Origin: Sphingomonas sp.
GTDB taxonomy: Bacteria; Pseudomonadota; Alphaproteobacteria; Sphingomonadales; Sphingomonadaceae
DNA: 64,000 nucleotides
Reading direction: 5' to 3'
Assembly: GCF_017745215.1 (NCBI RefSeq)
Contig: NZ_JAGHZV010000020.1
Location: 1 to 64,000, forward strand
Below the pieces are notes generated by a model that saw only the letters and a list, made by a program, of their open reading frames with translations, did no database searches and was not told the DNA's origin. The position numbers were made by a program, and so were the translations under genes. Positions 26,967 to 35,603 of this stretch are shown piece by piece. Each line of letters starts with the position of its first letter. The first letter of the stretch is position 1.

Positions 26967-27908
26967 ATGCTGATGCTCTCGCGCACCGCCGCGGCGCTCT
27001 ACTGGCTCGGCCGCTACCTCGAGCGCGCCGACTTCATCGCCCGCCTCGTCGAGGCCACTATCCGCCTTGATGCGCTCTCCGCGCGGCCCGCAGGCGAAGC
27101 GGCCTGGGCCAGCGCGCTCGCGGTCAGCTATACCGACGAGGCCTTCGCGCTCACCGAAAAGCCCGTCGACCAGGCGCATGTCGCGCGCTTCCTCACGATC
27201 GATTCGAGCCATCCCGGCTCGATCGTCCGCTGCCTCGATATGGCGCGCAACAACGCCCGGGCCGTCCGGACCGCGCTCACCCGCGAGGCCTGGACCGCGA
27301 TCAACCGCGCTTGGCTGATGTTCCACAACCGCGCCTCGACTGGCGGCTCCAACGCCACGCTCAACCTGCTCGAGCAGGTCAAGGGCGAAACGCGCGGCTT
27401 CGAAGGCGCGATCCACCGGATGATGCGCAACGAAGCGACCTTGCTCATCCAGCTCGGCGCCGCGATCGAGCGCGCCGACAACACCGCGCGGCTGCTCGAC
27501 GTGAAATATCATTTGCTGCTTCCCGAGGGCGAGCCGGTGGGCGGCGTGGTCGACCGCGATCAATGGACGACGATCCTCCAGACCGTCTCCGCGGTGACTG
27601 CCTATCGCTGGCTCTACAGCGAGGGGCTCACGCCCGCGAACGTCATCGACCTGCTGATCAGCCGCTTCGAGCTGCCGCGCAGCCTTGCCGCCTGCATCGA
27701 GGAGACGATGAGCCTGCTCAGCGCGCTCGGCAAGCGCACCGGGCTCCAGGGCGAGGCCGACCGGATGGCGCGCGCACGGATGGCGCGGATGCAGCGCGTG
27801 CGCACCCACGACGTGATCGTCGCCGGACTGCACGAATATCTCGAGGCGTTCGTCAGCGAGAATGCCGAGCTCGACGGCGCCGTCGCGCGCCAGTTCCGGT
27901 TCATCTGA
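26967..27908 (+). CDS. Alpha-E domain protein (DUF403)
   Basis: All-helical protein of 313 residues that accompanies circularly permuted ATP-grasp proteins. The N-terminal signature MLSRTAAALYWLGRYLERAD is diagnostic, and a related AAIERADNTARLLDVKYHLL occurs in the middle. Its biochemical role is not established; it may be a partner or regulator of the ligase. It lies directly between the ATP-grasp and transglutaminase-like genes. Confidence 0.92.
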   Translation: MLMLSRTAAALYWLGRYLERADFIARLVEATIRLDALSARPAGEAAWASALAVSYTDEAFALTEKPVDQAHVARFLTIDSSHPGSIVRCLDMARNNARAVRTALTREAWTAINRAWLMFHNRASTGGSNATLNLLEQVKGETRGFEGAIHRMMRNEATLLIQLGAAIERADNTARLLDVKYHLLLPEGEPVGGVVDRDQWTTILQTVSAVTAYRWLYSEGLTPANVIDLLISRFELPRSLAACIEETMSLLSALGKRTGLQGEADRMARARMARMQRVRTHDVIVAGLHEYLEAFVSENAELDGAVARQFRFI

Positions 27909-27927
27909 AGGAGGAAGGGGACGGGGG

Positions 27928-28728
27928 ATGCGGATCGCGGTGGAGCACAAGTCGCAATACCGCTTCACCGAGCCGCAGTCGCGCATCGTCCAGATGCTGC
28001 GCCTCACGCCCTCGGACACGATCGACCAGACCGTCGTGAGCTGGATGATCAGCGTCGAATGCGACGCGCGGCTGCGCGATGCGGTCGACGGTTACGGCAA
28101 CGCCGTCACCATGCTCTACGCCGAGGGGCCGATCGAGGAGATCGAAGTCAGCGTCTCGGGCGAGGTGCTCACGCTAGAAGCAAGCGGGGTGATCCGCGGC
28201 GCCGACGAGCCGTTGCCGCCGCTCTTCTATTGCCGCGCCACGCCGCGCACCAAGCCCAGCACCGAGCTCGCCGACTTTGCCGCGGGGTTTGGGGGGGACC
28301 CGCTCGACCGCCTCCACCGGCTCAACGCCGCGCTGTTCGAGCGCTTTCCCCAGGTTCCCGACAAGCCCGACCGCGGCGTCTCGGCCGCCCAGGCGTTCCG
28401 TCGCAAGGCGATCACGTCGCGCGAGATCACCCAGGTCTTCATCGCCGGTGCGCGGAGCCTGGGCGTGCCCGCGCGCTACGTCAGCGGCTATCGCGCCGAC
28501 AGCGGCAGCCCCTGCGCCCCGCACGGCTGGGCCGAGGCCTGGGTGGACGGGCTCGGCTGGGTGGGCTTCGACCCCTCGGCGGGCCTGTCCCCCGACGAGC
28601 GCTACGTCCGCGTCGCGGTGGGGCTGGACTCGGCGGGTGCCGCGGCGATCGCCGGCTGGCGGCTCGGCCACGGCGACGAACAGCTCGACGTCGACCTCCA
28701 CGTCGATGATCTGGGCCGCGAGGAATGA
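27928..28728 (+). CDS. Transglutaminase-like protein lacking the catalytic cysteine
   Basis: Transglutaminase-superfamily protein of 266 residues with the usual N-terminal beta domain (RIAVEHKSQYRFTEPQSRIV) and a transglutaminase core. Homologues read GVCQDFAH before the VFIAxARxLGxPARYVSGY segment; here the text is AITSREITQVFIAGARSLGV, so the catalytic Cys position is Ser164. His199 (APHGWAEAW) and Asp215 (VGFDPSAG) are kept. It may be a Ser variant, a pseudoenzyme or a binding protein. ATG 27928 follows AAGGAGGAAGGGG. The stop overlaps the DUF1801 start (ATGA). Confidence 0.9.
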   Translation: MRIAVEHKSQYRFTEPQSRIVQMLRLTPSDTIDQTVVSWMISVECDARLRDAVDGYGNAVTMLYAEGPIEEIEVSVSGEVLTLEASGVIRGADEPLPPLFYCRATPRTKPSTELADFAAGFGGDPLDRLHRLNAALFERFPQVPDKPDRGVSAAQAFRRKAITSREITQVFIAGARSLGVPARYVSGYRADSGSPCAPHGWAEAWVDGLGWVGFDPSAGLSPDERYVRVAVGLDSAGAAAIAGWRLGHGDEQLDVDLHVDDLGREE

Positions 28729-29144
28729 GCGTCGAGGCCGAGATCGAGGCCTATATCGCCGCCCAGCCCGAGCCCAAGCGCGACGAATTGCGCGATCTGC
28801 ACCGCCGCGTGCTCGCCATCGCGCCGGGCGCCAGCCTGTGGTTCCTCGACGGCCGGGACGAGACGGGCAAGATCGTCTCGAACCCCAATATCGGCTACGG
28901 CACGCGGACGATCCACTATGCCAACGGCAAGACCAGGGACTTCTACCGGATCGGCCTTAGCGCGAACACCACGGGCATATCGGTGTACGTCATGGGCATC
29001 GAGGACCGGAAATATTTGTCGCGGACCTATGCGGATCGACTCGGGAAGGCCAGCGTCACCGGATATTGCGTCAAGTTCAAAACGCTTGGGGACGTCGATA
29101 TTCGCGTCCTCGAAGAAATGATCCGGTACGGGTTCGAAGTCTAG
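28725..29144 (+). CDS. DUF1801-type protein, 139 aa
   Basis: Small soluble protein resembling the DUF1801/YdhG family: EAEIEAYIAAQPEPKRDELR, LHRRVLAIAPGA, then IGYGTRTIHYANGKTRDFYR and a C-terminal GDVDIRVLEEMIRYGF. Function unknown. Its ATG overlaps the stop of the transglutaminase-like gene, so it belongs to the same operon, which is an unusual addition to the ATP-grasp/alpha-E cluster. The last third has noticeably lower GC than its neighbours. Confidence 0.8.
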   Translation: MSVEAEIEAYIAAQPEPKRDELRDLHRRVLAIAPGASLWFLDGRDETGKIVSNPNIGYGTRTIHYANGKTRDFYRIGLSANTTGISVYVMGIEDRKYLSRTYADRLGKASVTGYCVKFKTLGDVDIRVLEEMIRYGFEV

Positions 29145-29171
29145 AGCAGATTTCGAGCAGGACGAACAAGC

Positions 29172-29262
29172 TGTCACCCTGAACTTGTTTCAGGGTCCAA
29201 TCCTCCACGAGCTGCTATCTCGCCAAGAGGAAGGCTGGATGCTGAAACCAGGGCATGTCATC
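29172..29262. repeat. Second dispersed repeat family, copy S2
   Basis: GTCACCCTGAACTTGTTTC, then AGGGTCCAATCC, TCGCCAAGAGGAAGGCTGG and ATGCTGAAACCAGGGCATG. It is similar throughout to 21449-21534. With 29294-29321 and 29372-29398 it fills the 344-bp gap after the DUF1801 gene; nothing else is seen there. Confidence 0.85.
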
Positions 29263-29293
29263 AATTGCCGAATGGGCTTCGGCCTTCTTCAGC

Positions 29294-29321
29294 CGTCATC
29301 CCGGCTTTCGCCGGGATGACG
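29294..29321. repeat. Palindromic repeat, short copy G
   Basis: CGTCATCCCGGC-TTTC-GCCGGGATGACG, identical to copy F. It forms a perfect 12-bp stem. Confidence 0.88.
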
Positions 29322-29371
29322 ATGGAGGAGAGCAGAATCCCCTCTTCGCGATCTCTCCAAAGAGCGTAATT

Positions 29372-29398
29372 GATGACACGCCCAAGTTCAGCATGACG
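29372..29398. repeat. Second dispersed repeat family, fragment S5
   Basis: GATGACACGCCCAAGTTCAG followed by CATGACG. Its complement is close to 48129-48154. Confidence 0.7.
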
Positions 29399-29488
29399 AG
29401 CCTATTTGACCACCATCCGCTCCAGGCGTGGAAGTGATGGCCGGCCCACCCCTTCAAGCAGCCAAGCGATTCTGCACGCCGCCTTCGC

Positions 29489-29757
29489 TCAGTCCGGCAG
29501 CGGTCCGCGGATCATGAAGTCCAGCGGCCCGCTCCAGCCATGTTCGGCTTCGTGGGGGATCCGGCGCTCGATCGCCGCCGCGCGAAGCCGGAAGAGCGCG
29601 ATGTCGTCCAACGCCTCCTCGCGCCCATGGGATCGGGCTGCGCCAGCGCCGATCGGTCGATGTGCACTTGCCTGCGCTCGCCGTCGACCTCGATCCACGG
29701 CGCGACCCCGTCTCGTGATTGCCACGCGGAGGAGAGGTCGACCTTGATCTCGGCCAT
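29489..29757 (-). pseudogene. Frameshifted small protein (DUF1488-like)
   Basis: The first frame from ATG 29757 gives MAEIKVDLSSAWQSRDGVAP, WIEVDGERRQVHIDRSALAQ and PDPMG. The expected continuation, EEALDDIALFRLRAAAIERR then IPHEAEHGWSGPLDFMIRG, is in another frame that stops at 29489. The whole is 269 nt, two more than a multiple of three, so one base has been lost or two gained near 29625-29635. It may be a real frameshift or a base-call error. The product faintly resembles DUF1488; that assignment is weak. It is followed upstream by a GST gene 7 bp away. Confidence 0.6.
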
Positions 29758-29764
29758 CCGCCCC

Positions 29765-30403
<639 letters not shown>

Positions 30404-30440
30404 TTGCAGTCTCCGTCAGTCGGGGCCCGCACCGGACAAC

Positions 30441-31238
30441 TCAGGCGAAGACGTTGAGGTTCACCGGCAGCGGCGCCGCGGGGGCCTCGGGCGCGGTCTC
30501 GTCGTCCTCGTAGACCGCCCAGCCGTTGGGACCGAGCACTTCGATCGGGCGATAGCGCGTCTTGTACGCCATCCGGTCCGAACCCTTCACCCAATAGCCG
30601 AGGTAGACATAGGGCAGGCCCGCGTTCCGCGCGCGCAGGATATGGTCCATGATGATGTAGTTGCCCAGGCCCGGGCGGTTCTCGTCGTCGGCGAGGAAGA
30701 AGCTGTAGATCATCGACAGGCCGTCGGCCTGCTGGTCGGTGATGCACGCGCCCACCAGCCGGCCGCGCTCACCCGGCGCCGGCGAAGGCTCGCGATATTC
30801 GATCACGAACGAGGTGACCGGGCTCTGCTCGACCATGTCGGCATAGTCGCCCTCGTCCATCGCCGCCATGCCGCCGCCCGGATGGCGCGCCGCGAGATAG
30901 CGGTGGAGCAGCTCATATTGCTCCTCGGTCGCCCAGGGCTTGCTCGCGGTGACTTCGAGGTCCGAATGGCGGCGGATTAGCTTGCGCTGGCTGGCGTTGG
31001 GCTTGAACTGGCCCGAGACGACGCGGACCGAGACGCAGGCGTTGCACCCCGCGCAGCTCGGCCGGTACGCGACCGACTGGCTGCGGCGGAAGCCGATACG
31101 GCCCAGCGCGTCGTTGAGCTCGGAAGCATGCGCGCCGGAGAGTTCGGTGAAGATCTTCCGCTCCTGCCGGCCCGGCAGATAGGGACACGGGCTGGGACTC
31201 GTCACGAAGAACCGCGGGAAACGGGAAAGTGCAGTCAC
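30441..31238 (-). CDS. bpt: Aspartate/glutamate leucyltransferase
   Basis: Transfers Leu from leucyl-tRNA to proteins with N-terminal Asp or Glu, marking them for ClpAP degradation (N-end rule). It is 265 residues long, the normal size. The N-terminal [16 protein letters not shown] and the cysteine-rich [16 protein letters not shown] are diagnostic of the ATE1/Bpt family. The acyltransferase-fold C-half includes [20 protein letters not shown] and [20 protein letters not shown]. Confidence 0.94.
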   Translation of the reverse strand: MTALSRFPRFFVTSPSPCPYLPGRQERKIFTELSGAHASELNDALGRIGFRRSQSVAYRPSCAGCNACVSVRVVSGQFKPNASQRKLIRRHSDLEVTASKPWATEEQYELLHRYLAARHPGGGMAAMDEGDYADMVEQSPVTSFVIEYREPSPAPGERGRLVGACITDQQADGLSMIYSFFLADDENRPGLGNYIIMDHILRARNAGLPYVYLGYWVKGSDRMAYKTRYRPIEVLGPNGWAVYEDDETAPEAPAAPLPVNLNVFA

Positions 31239-31437
31239 CGCCTTCAGCCCCTTGCTCTCGGCCCCGACGCAACGGGTCCGTGGACGAGACTATGAAGCGG
31301 GAAAAAGACGATGAAAAGCCGCTTTACCATGAAAGAGAGTTAACGGCTCGGGAAGGATGTTTCGAAGCGAAAACGAGCCGCGGCAAAGCACGGATCCGGC
31401 TTGGTGACCCAAGTATATCTACGGAGGCGGCCCGTGT

Positions 31438-31496
31438 GAATCCCGCGACGACTCGGTTCGCCGCAGTGGGGATTCGTTTCGCCGGAAGCGCGAGTC
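31438..31496. promoter_or_regulatory. Cluster of four GANTC sites
   Basis: GAATC 31438-31442, GACTC 31450-31454, GATTC 31471-31475 and GAGTC 31492-31496 lie in 59 bp of the 437-bp gap upstream of bpt. CcrM methylates GANTC in this class. The rest of the gap holds repeats at 31543-31662 and no convincing gene. Confidence 0.5.
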
Positions 31497-31542
31497 GCGA
31501 CGCTCAGGGAGGATTGAGCAGGTCGCCCGCCACACTTCGAAC

Positions 31543-31569
31543 CGTCATGCTGAAACAAGGGCGTGTCAT
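31543..31569. repeat. Second dispersed repeat family, fragment S3
   Basis: CGTCATGCTGAAACAAGG followed by GCGTGTCAT: the right end of the S1/S2 element, placed directly before palindromic repeat copy H. Confidence 0.75.
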
Positions 31570-31583
31570 TTGGGAACCCCGGC

Positions 31584-31662
31584 CGTCATCCCGGCGAAAG
31601 CCGGGACCCAGGGTTAAAGACGTCGCTCGCGGCCCTGGGTGCCGGCTTTCGCCGGGATGACG
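31584..31662. repeat. 82-bp palindromic repeat, copy H
   Basis: Full-length copy (79 bp here) with a shortened centre GGTTAAAGACGTCGCTC. It lies just downstream of the beta-helix gene stop. Confidence 0.92.
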
Positions 31663-31675
31663 GTCCAAAGCGCGG

Positions 31676-32605
31676 CTACCGCTGCACCAACGGCTGGATG
31701 CCCGGCCCCAGCTGGTTCGCGCCCAGCCTGAGCGCGGCATGGCTGAAGTCGGTCACGAACGCCGGGCCCTGCGGCGCGCCGGGGGCCAGCGTCGCGGTGT
31801 TGTACTCGATCGCGAGGCCGTTCGACGGATAGGTCCGCGCCTCGGGCGCCACTGCGATCAAGGTCGACGCATTCTCCTTGTGCGCACCCTGGACGAAGAC
31901 ATTGCCCGCGATCGTCCCGGTGCCGCCCTCGGACAAGTCGATCATATAGTTGGTGCCGCGCCCGGCGCTGTCGTCGAAGCTGTTGCCGGTGATGGTGAAG
32001 CTCGGCACGCGCAGCTTGACGTAATGGCCGCCGGTGCCGCGCTCGAAGCGCGAGCGGGTGATCGTCACCTGGCCGCGGTTGATCAGATAGACCGCATGGC
32101 TGCAGTTCACCGATTCGTCGCACTGGCCGAGCCCCGCGAAGGTCGAATGGTCGATGGTGATGCGCTGCGCCGAGGGATTGCCACCGAGGATGCCCTGCTG
32201 GCTGTCGAGGAACATCGCGTTGGCGACGCTGAGGTCGCCCGTCTCGATGCGGATGCCCGCGCCGTTGCCATCGTTCACCGAATAGCCGCGGAAGACGAGC
32301 CCGTCGACGATCGAGGCGCGGCCGCGCAGGACGAGCGCAGCCTTGTCCTCGCAGGTCTCGCGCTCAAACACCGCCGTGCCGGGCTGAACGGCCTTGTAGG
32401 TGACCATGCCGTCGGTCTGGACCGCGCATTCGCGATACGTGCCCGGCGCGATCAGGATCGTGCCGCGCCCGCCGCCGATCGCCTGCACGGCATCCTGGAG
32501 CGAGCCATAGCCGCGGCCCGTCTCGGCGACACTGAAGGGCGCGGCCGCCCGCTGCGCCGACGCGGGGGCGGCAAGGGCCAGGGCGAGAAGAAGGGCGCGG
32601 CGCAT
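31676..32605 (-). CDS. Exported right-handed beta-helix protein
   Basis: Secreted or periplasmic protein of 309 residues with signal peptide MRRALLLALALAAPASA. The body consists of parallel beta-helix turns: GRGTILIAPGTYRECAVQ, ASIVDGLVFRGYSVNDG, ITIDHSTFAGLG, VTITRSRFERGTGGHYVKLR, FTITGNSFDDSAG and GTIAGNVFVQGAH, as in pectate-lyase-like and CASH-domain proteins. No catalytic residue is evident. Cys pairs (ECAVQ...ETCEDK, QCDESVNCS) may form disulfides. Palindromic repeats flank both sides. Confidence 0.87.
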   Translation of the reverse strand: MRRALLLALALAAPASAQRAAAPFSVAETGRGYGSLQDAVQAIGGGRGTILIAPGTYRECAVQTDGMVTYKAVQPGTAVFERETCEDKAALVLRGRASIVDGLVFRGYSVNDGNGAGIRIETGDLSVANAMFLDSQQGILGGNPSAQRITIDHSTFAGLGQCDESVNCSHAVYLINRGQVTITRSRFERGTGGHYVKLRVPSFTITGNSFDDSAGRGTNYMIDLSEGGTGTIAGNVFVQGAHKENASTLIAVAPEARTYPSNGLAIEYNTATLAPGAPQGPAFVTDFSHAALRLGANQLGPGIQPLVQR

Positions 32606-32682
32606 CGGTGGGGAACCTCTCACCACGCGCTTAGCCGCGGAAGGCGAATTCGAAGTTAACCCCCCGCTCCCGCCCGACAAAC

Positions 32683-32764
32683 CGTCATCCCGGCGAAAGC
32701 CGGGATCCAGAGCCACAGGCGACACGGCTCGCTGCCCGGGATCCCGGCTTTCGCCCGGATGACG
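32683..32764. repeat. 82-bp palindromic repeat, copy I
   Basis: Full-length copy between the beta-helix gene and mmsB. The inner arm carries GGGATCC in place of GGGACCC, with the matching change in the other arm, so pairing is kept. Confidence 0.92.
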
Positions 32765-32787
32765 ATGACTGAGTAAAACGGCGCAGG

Positions 32788-33663
32788 CTATTTCAGCGTG
32801 CGGATGATCCCCGAGAAGTCGGTCGCGGCATTGCCTGCCTCGACAAAGGCTTCGTAGAGCTGCGCGGCGCGCTTGCCCATCGGGGTGTCGGCATGGACGC
32901 TCGCTGCCGCTTCCATCGCGAGGCGCAGGTCCTTGAGCATCAGCCCGGCCGCGAAACCGCCCTGGTAATCGCGGTCGGCCGGCGTCTCGGGGCCGACGCC
33001 CGGCACCGGGCAATAGCTCGTCATCGACCAGCTCTGGCCCGAGCTCACCGAGGCGATGTCGTAGAATTTCTGCAGGTCGAGCCCGAGCTTCTCGGCGAGC
33101 GCGAAGGCCTCGCAGGTCGCGATCATCTCGGCGCCGAGCAGCATGTTGTTGCAGATCTTCGCCGCCTGCCCCGCGCCGCTCGCGCCGGCGTGGATCACGG
33201 CCTTGCCCATCGCGGCGAGATAGGGCTCGGCGAGGTCGAACGCCTGATCTGTGCCGCCGACCATGAAGGTGAGCGACCCCGCGTTGGCCGCGGCGATCCC
33301 GCCCGAGACGGGCGCGTCCACCGCGAGCAGCCCCTTCGCCTGCGCGGCCTCGGCGACGCGGCGGGCAGTGGCGACGTCGATCGTCGAACAATCGATCAGC
33401 ACCGTGCCGGGATCGGCGTTGGGGAAGAGCTGGTCGGCGTAGACGGTCTCGACGTGACGGCCGGCGGGAAGCATCGTCACGACCGCCTCGGCGCCCTTCA
33501 CCGCTTCGCCCGCGCTCGGCGCGGCGAGGCAGCCGGCCGCTTCGGCCTTCTGCAAGGCTTCGGGAACGAGGTCATAGGCGCGGACGTCGTGCCCCGCCTT
33601 CGCGAGGTTCGCGGCCATGCCGCCGCCCATGTTGCCCAGGCCGATGAATGCTACGCGTGCCAC
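32788..33663 (-). CDS. mmsB: 3-hydroxyisobutyrate dehydrogenase
   Basis: Oxidises 3-hydroxyisobutyrate to methylmalonate semialdehyde with NAD+ in valine degradation. It is 291 residues long. Motifs are the Rossmann loop FIGLGNMGGGMAANLAKAGH, the substrate-binding DAPVSGGIAAANAGSLTFMV, and the catalytic Lys in AGQAAKICNNMLLG, followed by GKxxGLD-type LAEKLGLDLQ. A GTG start (33663) is preferred because GGAGAGGAACGACA precedes it and VARVAFIG begins the fold. It is the last gene of the valine cluster after the enoyl-CoA hydratase. Confidence 0.94.
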   Translation of the reverse strand: MARVAFIGLGNMGGGMAANLAKAGHDVRAYDLVPEALQKAEAAGCLAAPSAGEAVKGAEAVVTMLPAGRHVETVYADQLFPNADPGTVLIDCSTIDVATARRVAEAAQAKGLLAVDAPVSGGIAAANAGSLTFMVGGTDQAFDLAEPYLAAMGKAVIHAGASGAGQAAKICNNMLLGAEMIATCEAFALAEKLGLDLQKFYDIASVSSGQSWSMTSYCPVPGVGPETPADRDYQGGFAAGLMLKDLRLAMEAAASVHADTPMGKRAAQLYEAFVEAGNAATDFSGIIRTLK

Positions 33664-33691
33664 TGTCGTTCCTCTCCAGATCCCACCGGGA

Positions 33692-34465
33692 TTACTTCCC
33701 CGTCCACTGCCCCGGTCGCTTCTCGACGAAGGCGGCCATCCCTTCGGACTGGTCGGCAGTGCCGAACAGCGCGTGGAACAGCCGGCGCTCGAACTGGACG
33801 CCCTGCGCAAGGCTCGTCTCATAGGCAGCGTTGACCATCTCCTTGTTGGCCAGAATCGCGAGCGGCGCCATCGACGCGATCAGCTCGGCGGTCTTCACCG
33901 CTTCGTCGACCAGCTCGGCCGCCGGCAGGATGCGGCTGACGAGGCCCGAACGCTCGGCCTCGGCGGCGTCCATCATCCGGCCGGTCAGGCACATCTCCAT
34001 CGCCTTGGCCTTGCCGACCGCGCGCGCGAGCCGCTGCGACCCGCCCATGCCGGGCGAGACCGCGAGCTTGATCTCGGGCTGGCCGAACCTGGCGGTCTCC
34101 GAGGCGAGGATGAAGTCGCACATCATCGCGAGCTCGCAACCGCCGCCCAGCGCATAGCCCGAGACCGCGGCGATGATCGGCTTGCGCGTGCGGGTGAAGG
34201 CGTCCCAGCCGGCGAAGAAGTCGTGGCCGTACATGTCGGCGAAGCCCTGCGCCTGCATCTCCTTGATGTCGGCGCCCGCCGCGAACGCCTTTTCGCTGCC
34301 GGTGATGACCGCGCAGCCCTGCGCGGCGTCGGCGTCGAACGCCTTCATCGCGTCGAGCAGCTCGGCGAGGATCTTCGAGTTGAGCGCGTTGAGCGCCTGG
34401 GGGCGATTGAGCGTGACGAGCGTAACGGCGCCGCGCTGCTCGACGAGGATGGTTTCGTAGGTCAT
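33692..34465 (-). CDS. Enoyl-CoA hydratase
   Basis: Crotonase-fold hydratase of 257 residues, here probably converting methacrylyl-CoA to 3-hydroxyisobutyryl-CoA in valine breakdown. Oxyanion-hole segments are [12 protein letters not shown] and [13 protein letters not shown]; the two catalytic Glu lie in ELAMMCD and in the [20 protein letters not shown] stretch. ATG 34465 is preferred over 34471 because AAAGGA is then six bases upstream. A palindromic repeat separates it from the hydrolase gene. Confidence 0.92.
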   Translation of the reverse strand: MTYETILVEQRGAVTLVTLNRPQALNALNSKILAELLDAMKAFDADAAQGCAVITGSEKAFAAGADIKEMQAQGFADMYGHDFFAGWDAFTRTRKPIIAAVSGYALGGGCELAMMCDFILASETARFGQPEIKLAVSPGMGGSQRLARAVGKAKAMEMCLTGRMMDAAEAERSGLVSRILPAAELVDEAVKTAELIASMAPLAILANKEMVNAAYETSLAQGVQFERRLFHALFGTADQSEGMAAFVEKRPGQWTGK

Positions 34466-34478
34466 GTCCATTCCTTTA

Positions 34479-34560
34479 CGTCATCCCGGCGAAAGCCGGG
34501 ACCCAGGGTTCGAGGCGACGTCGCTTGTGACCCTGGGTCCCGGCTTTCGCCGGGATGACG
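34479..34560. repeat. 82-bp palindromic repeat, copy J (inside an operon)
   Basis: Full-length copy that fills the 103-bp spacer between two co-directional valine-degradation genes, so it is probably transcribed as part of their mRNA. Confidence 0.92.
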
Positions 34561-34568
34561 GTTGAATT

Positions 34569-35603
34569 TCAAGCGGGCGTCCAAGCTTTCTCCACGGGCA
34601 AGGGCGCGAAGATCGCATCGATCAGCGCATCGGTCACGCCGTCGAGCGTAGCCGGATTCCATTTCGGCGCATTGTCCTTGTCGACGATCACCGCGCGCAC
34701 GCCCTCGACGATGTCGGGGCGGAGAACGACATGGGTGGCGACGGCGAACTCGCGGGTCATCTCCTCGGCGAAGCTCCGGGCGGTGCGGCCCTCGCGGACG
34801 ATGCGGAGCGAGACCTTGCATGCCTGGGGCGATTTGGTGCGCAGCGTCGCGAGCGCCTGCGCGGCCCAGTCGCCGGAATCGGCTTCGAGCGCGGCGAAGA
34901 TCGCCTCGACGGTGTCGCCGGCGAAGAAGCGGTCGATCTCGGCCTGGTGCGCGATCGCCGCGGCGGGGCTTTCGGCGAGGCTTTCGAGGATCGCGTCGAT
35001 CGCGCCGGGATCGGCGACGATGCGCGCCTTCGCCTCGTCGAGCGCGGCGGCGGGGAGGGAATGGGTGGCGAGGCCGAGCGCGAGGCATTCGGCGCCGTCG
35101 AGCCGCGCGCCGGTGAGCGCGAGATACTCGCCCATCCGGCCGGGCAGCCGCGAGAGATACCAGCCGCCGCCGACGTCGGGGAACAGGCCGATCCCGGTCT
35201 CGGGCATGGCGAAGCGCGTGTTCTCGGTGGCGATTCGGTAGCGCGCCGGCTGCGAGATGCCGACGCCGCCACCCATGGTGATGCCGTCCATGAAGGCCGC
35301 GATTGGCTTGGGATAAGTGAACAGCTTGTGGTTCAGCCGATATTCGGTGCGGAAGAAGTCGGCCGCCGACGCGCCGTCGCCCGCACCGCTCTCGGCGATC
35401 ATCCGGATGTCGCCCCCCGCACAGAAACCGCGCCCCTCCGCATGGTCGATCAGCACCGCCTCGACCGTCGGATCGGCTTCCCAGCCGACCAGCGCCTCGA
35501 GCATCGCCGCGCACATGCCGGTGTTGAGCGCGTGCAGCGCCCTGGGCCGGTTGAGCCGGATACGGCCGACGCGGCCCTCGACGAAAGTAAGGACGTCACT
35601 CAT
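34569..35603 (-). CDS. 3-hydroxyisobutyryl-CoA hydrolase
   Basis: Crotonase-family thioesterase of 344 residues that releases 3-hydroxyisobutyrate from its CoA ester. It has the HIBCH features: GRGFCAGGDIRMIAE, PKPIAAFMDGITMGGGVGIS, ATENTRFAMPETGIGLFPDV with the catalytic Glu, then GGGWYLSRLPG. The length and the C-terminal NAPKWNPATLDGVTDALIDA separate it from plain hydratases. The ATG overlaps the stop of the acyl-CoA dehydrogenase gene (ATGA). Confidence 0.93.
   Translation of the reverse strand: MSDVLTFVEGRVGRIRLNRPRALHALNTGMCAAMLEALVGWEADPTVEAVLIDHAEGRGFCAGGDIRMIAESGAGDGASAADFFRTEYRLNHKLFTYPKPIAAFMDGITMGGGVGISQPARYRIATENTRFAMPETGIGLFPDVGGGWYLSRLPGRMGEYLALTGARLDGAECLALGLATHSLPAAALDEAKARIVADPGAIDAILESLAESPAAAIAHQAEIDRFFAGDTVEAIFAALEADSGDWAAQALATLRTKSPQACKVSLRIVREGRTARSFAEEMTREFAVATHVVLRPDIVEGVRAVIVDKDNAPKWNPATLDGVTDALIDAIFAPLPVEKAWTPA

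Noticed and set aside
31229-31660. A 143-codon plus-strand frame upstream of the beta-helix gene
   Set aside because: It has no ribosome site, and its second half is translated repeat sequence (SSRRKPGPRVKD), a common false gene in these genomes.
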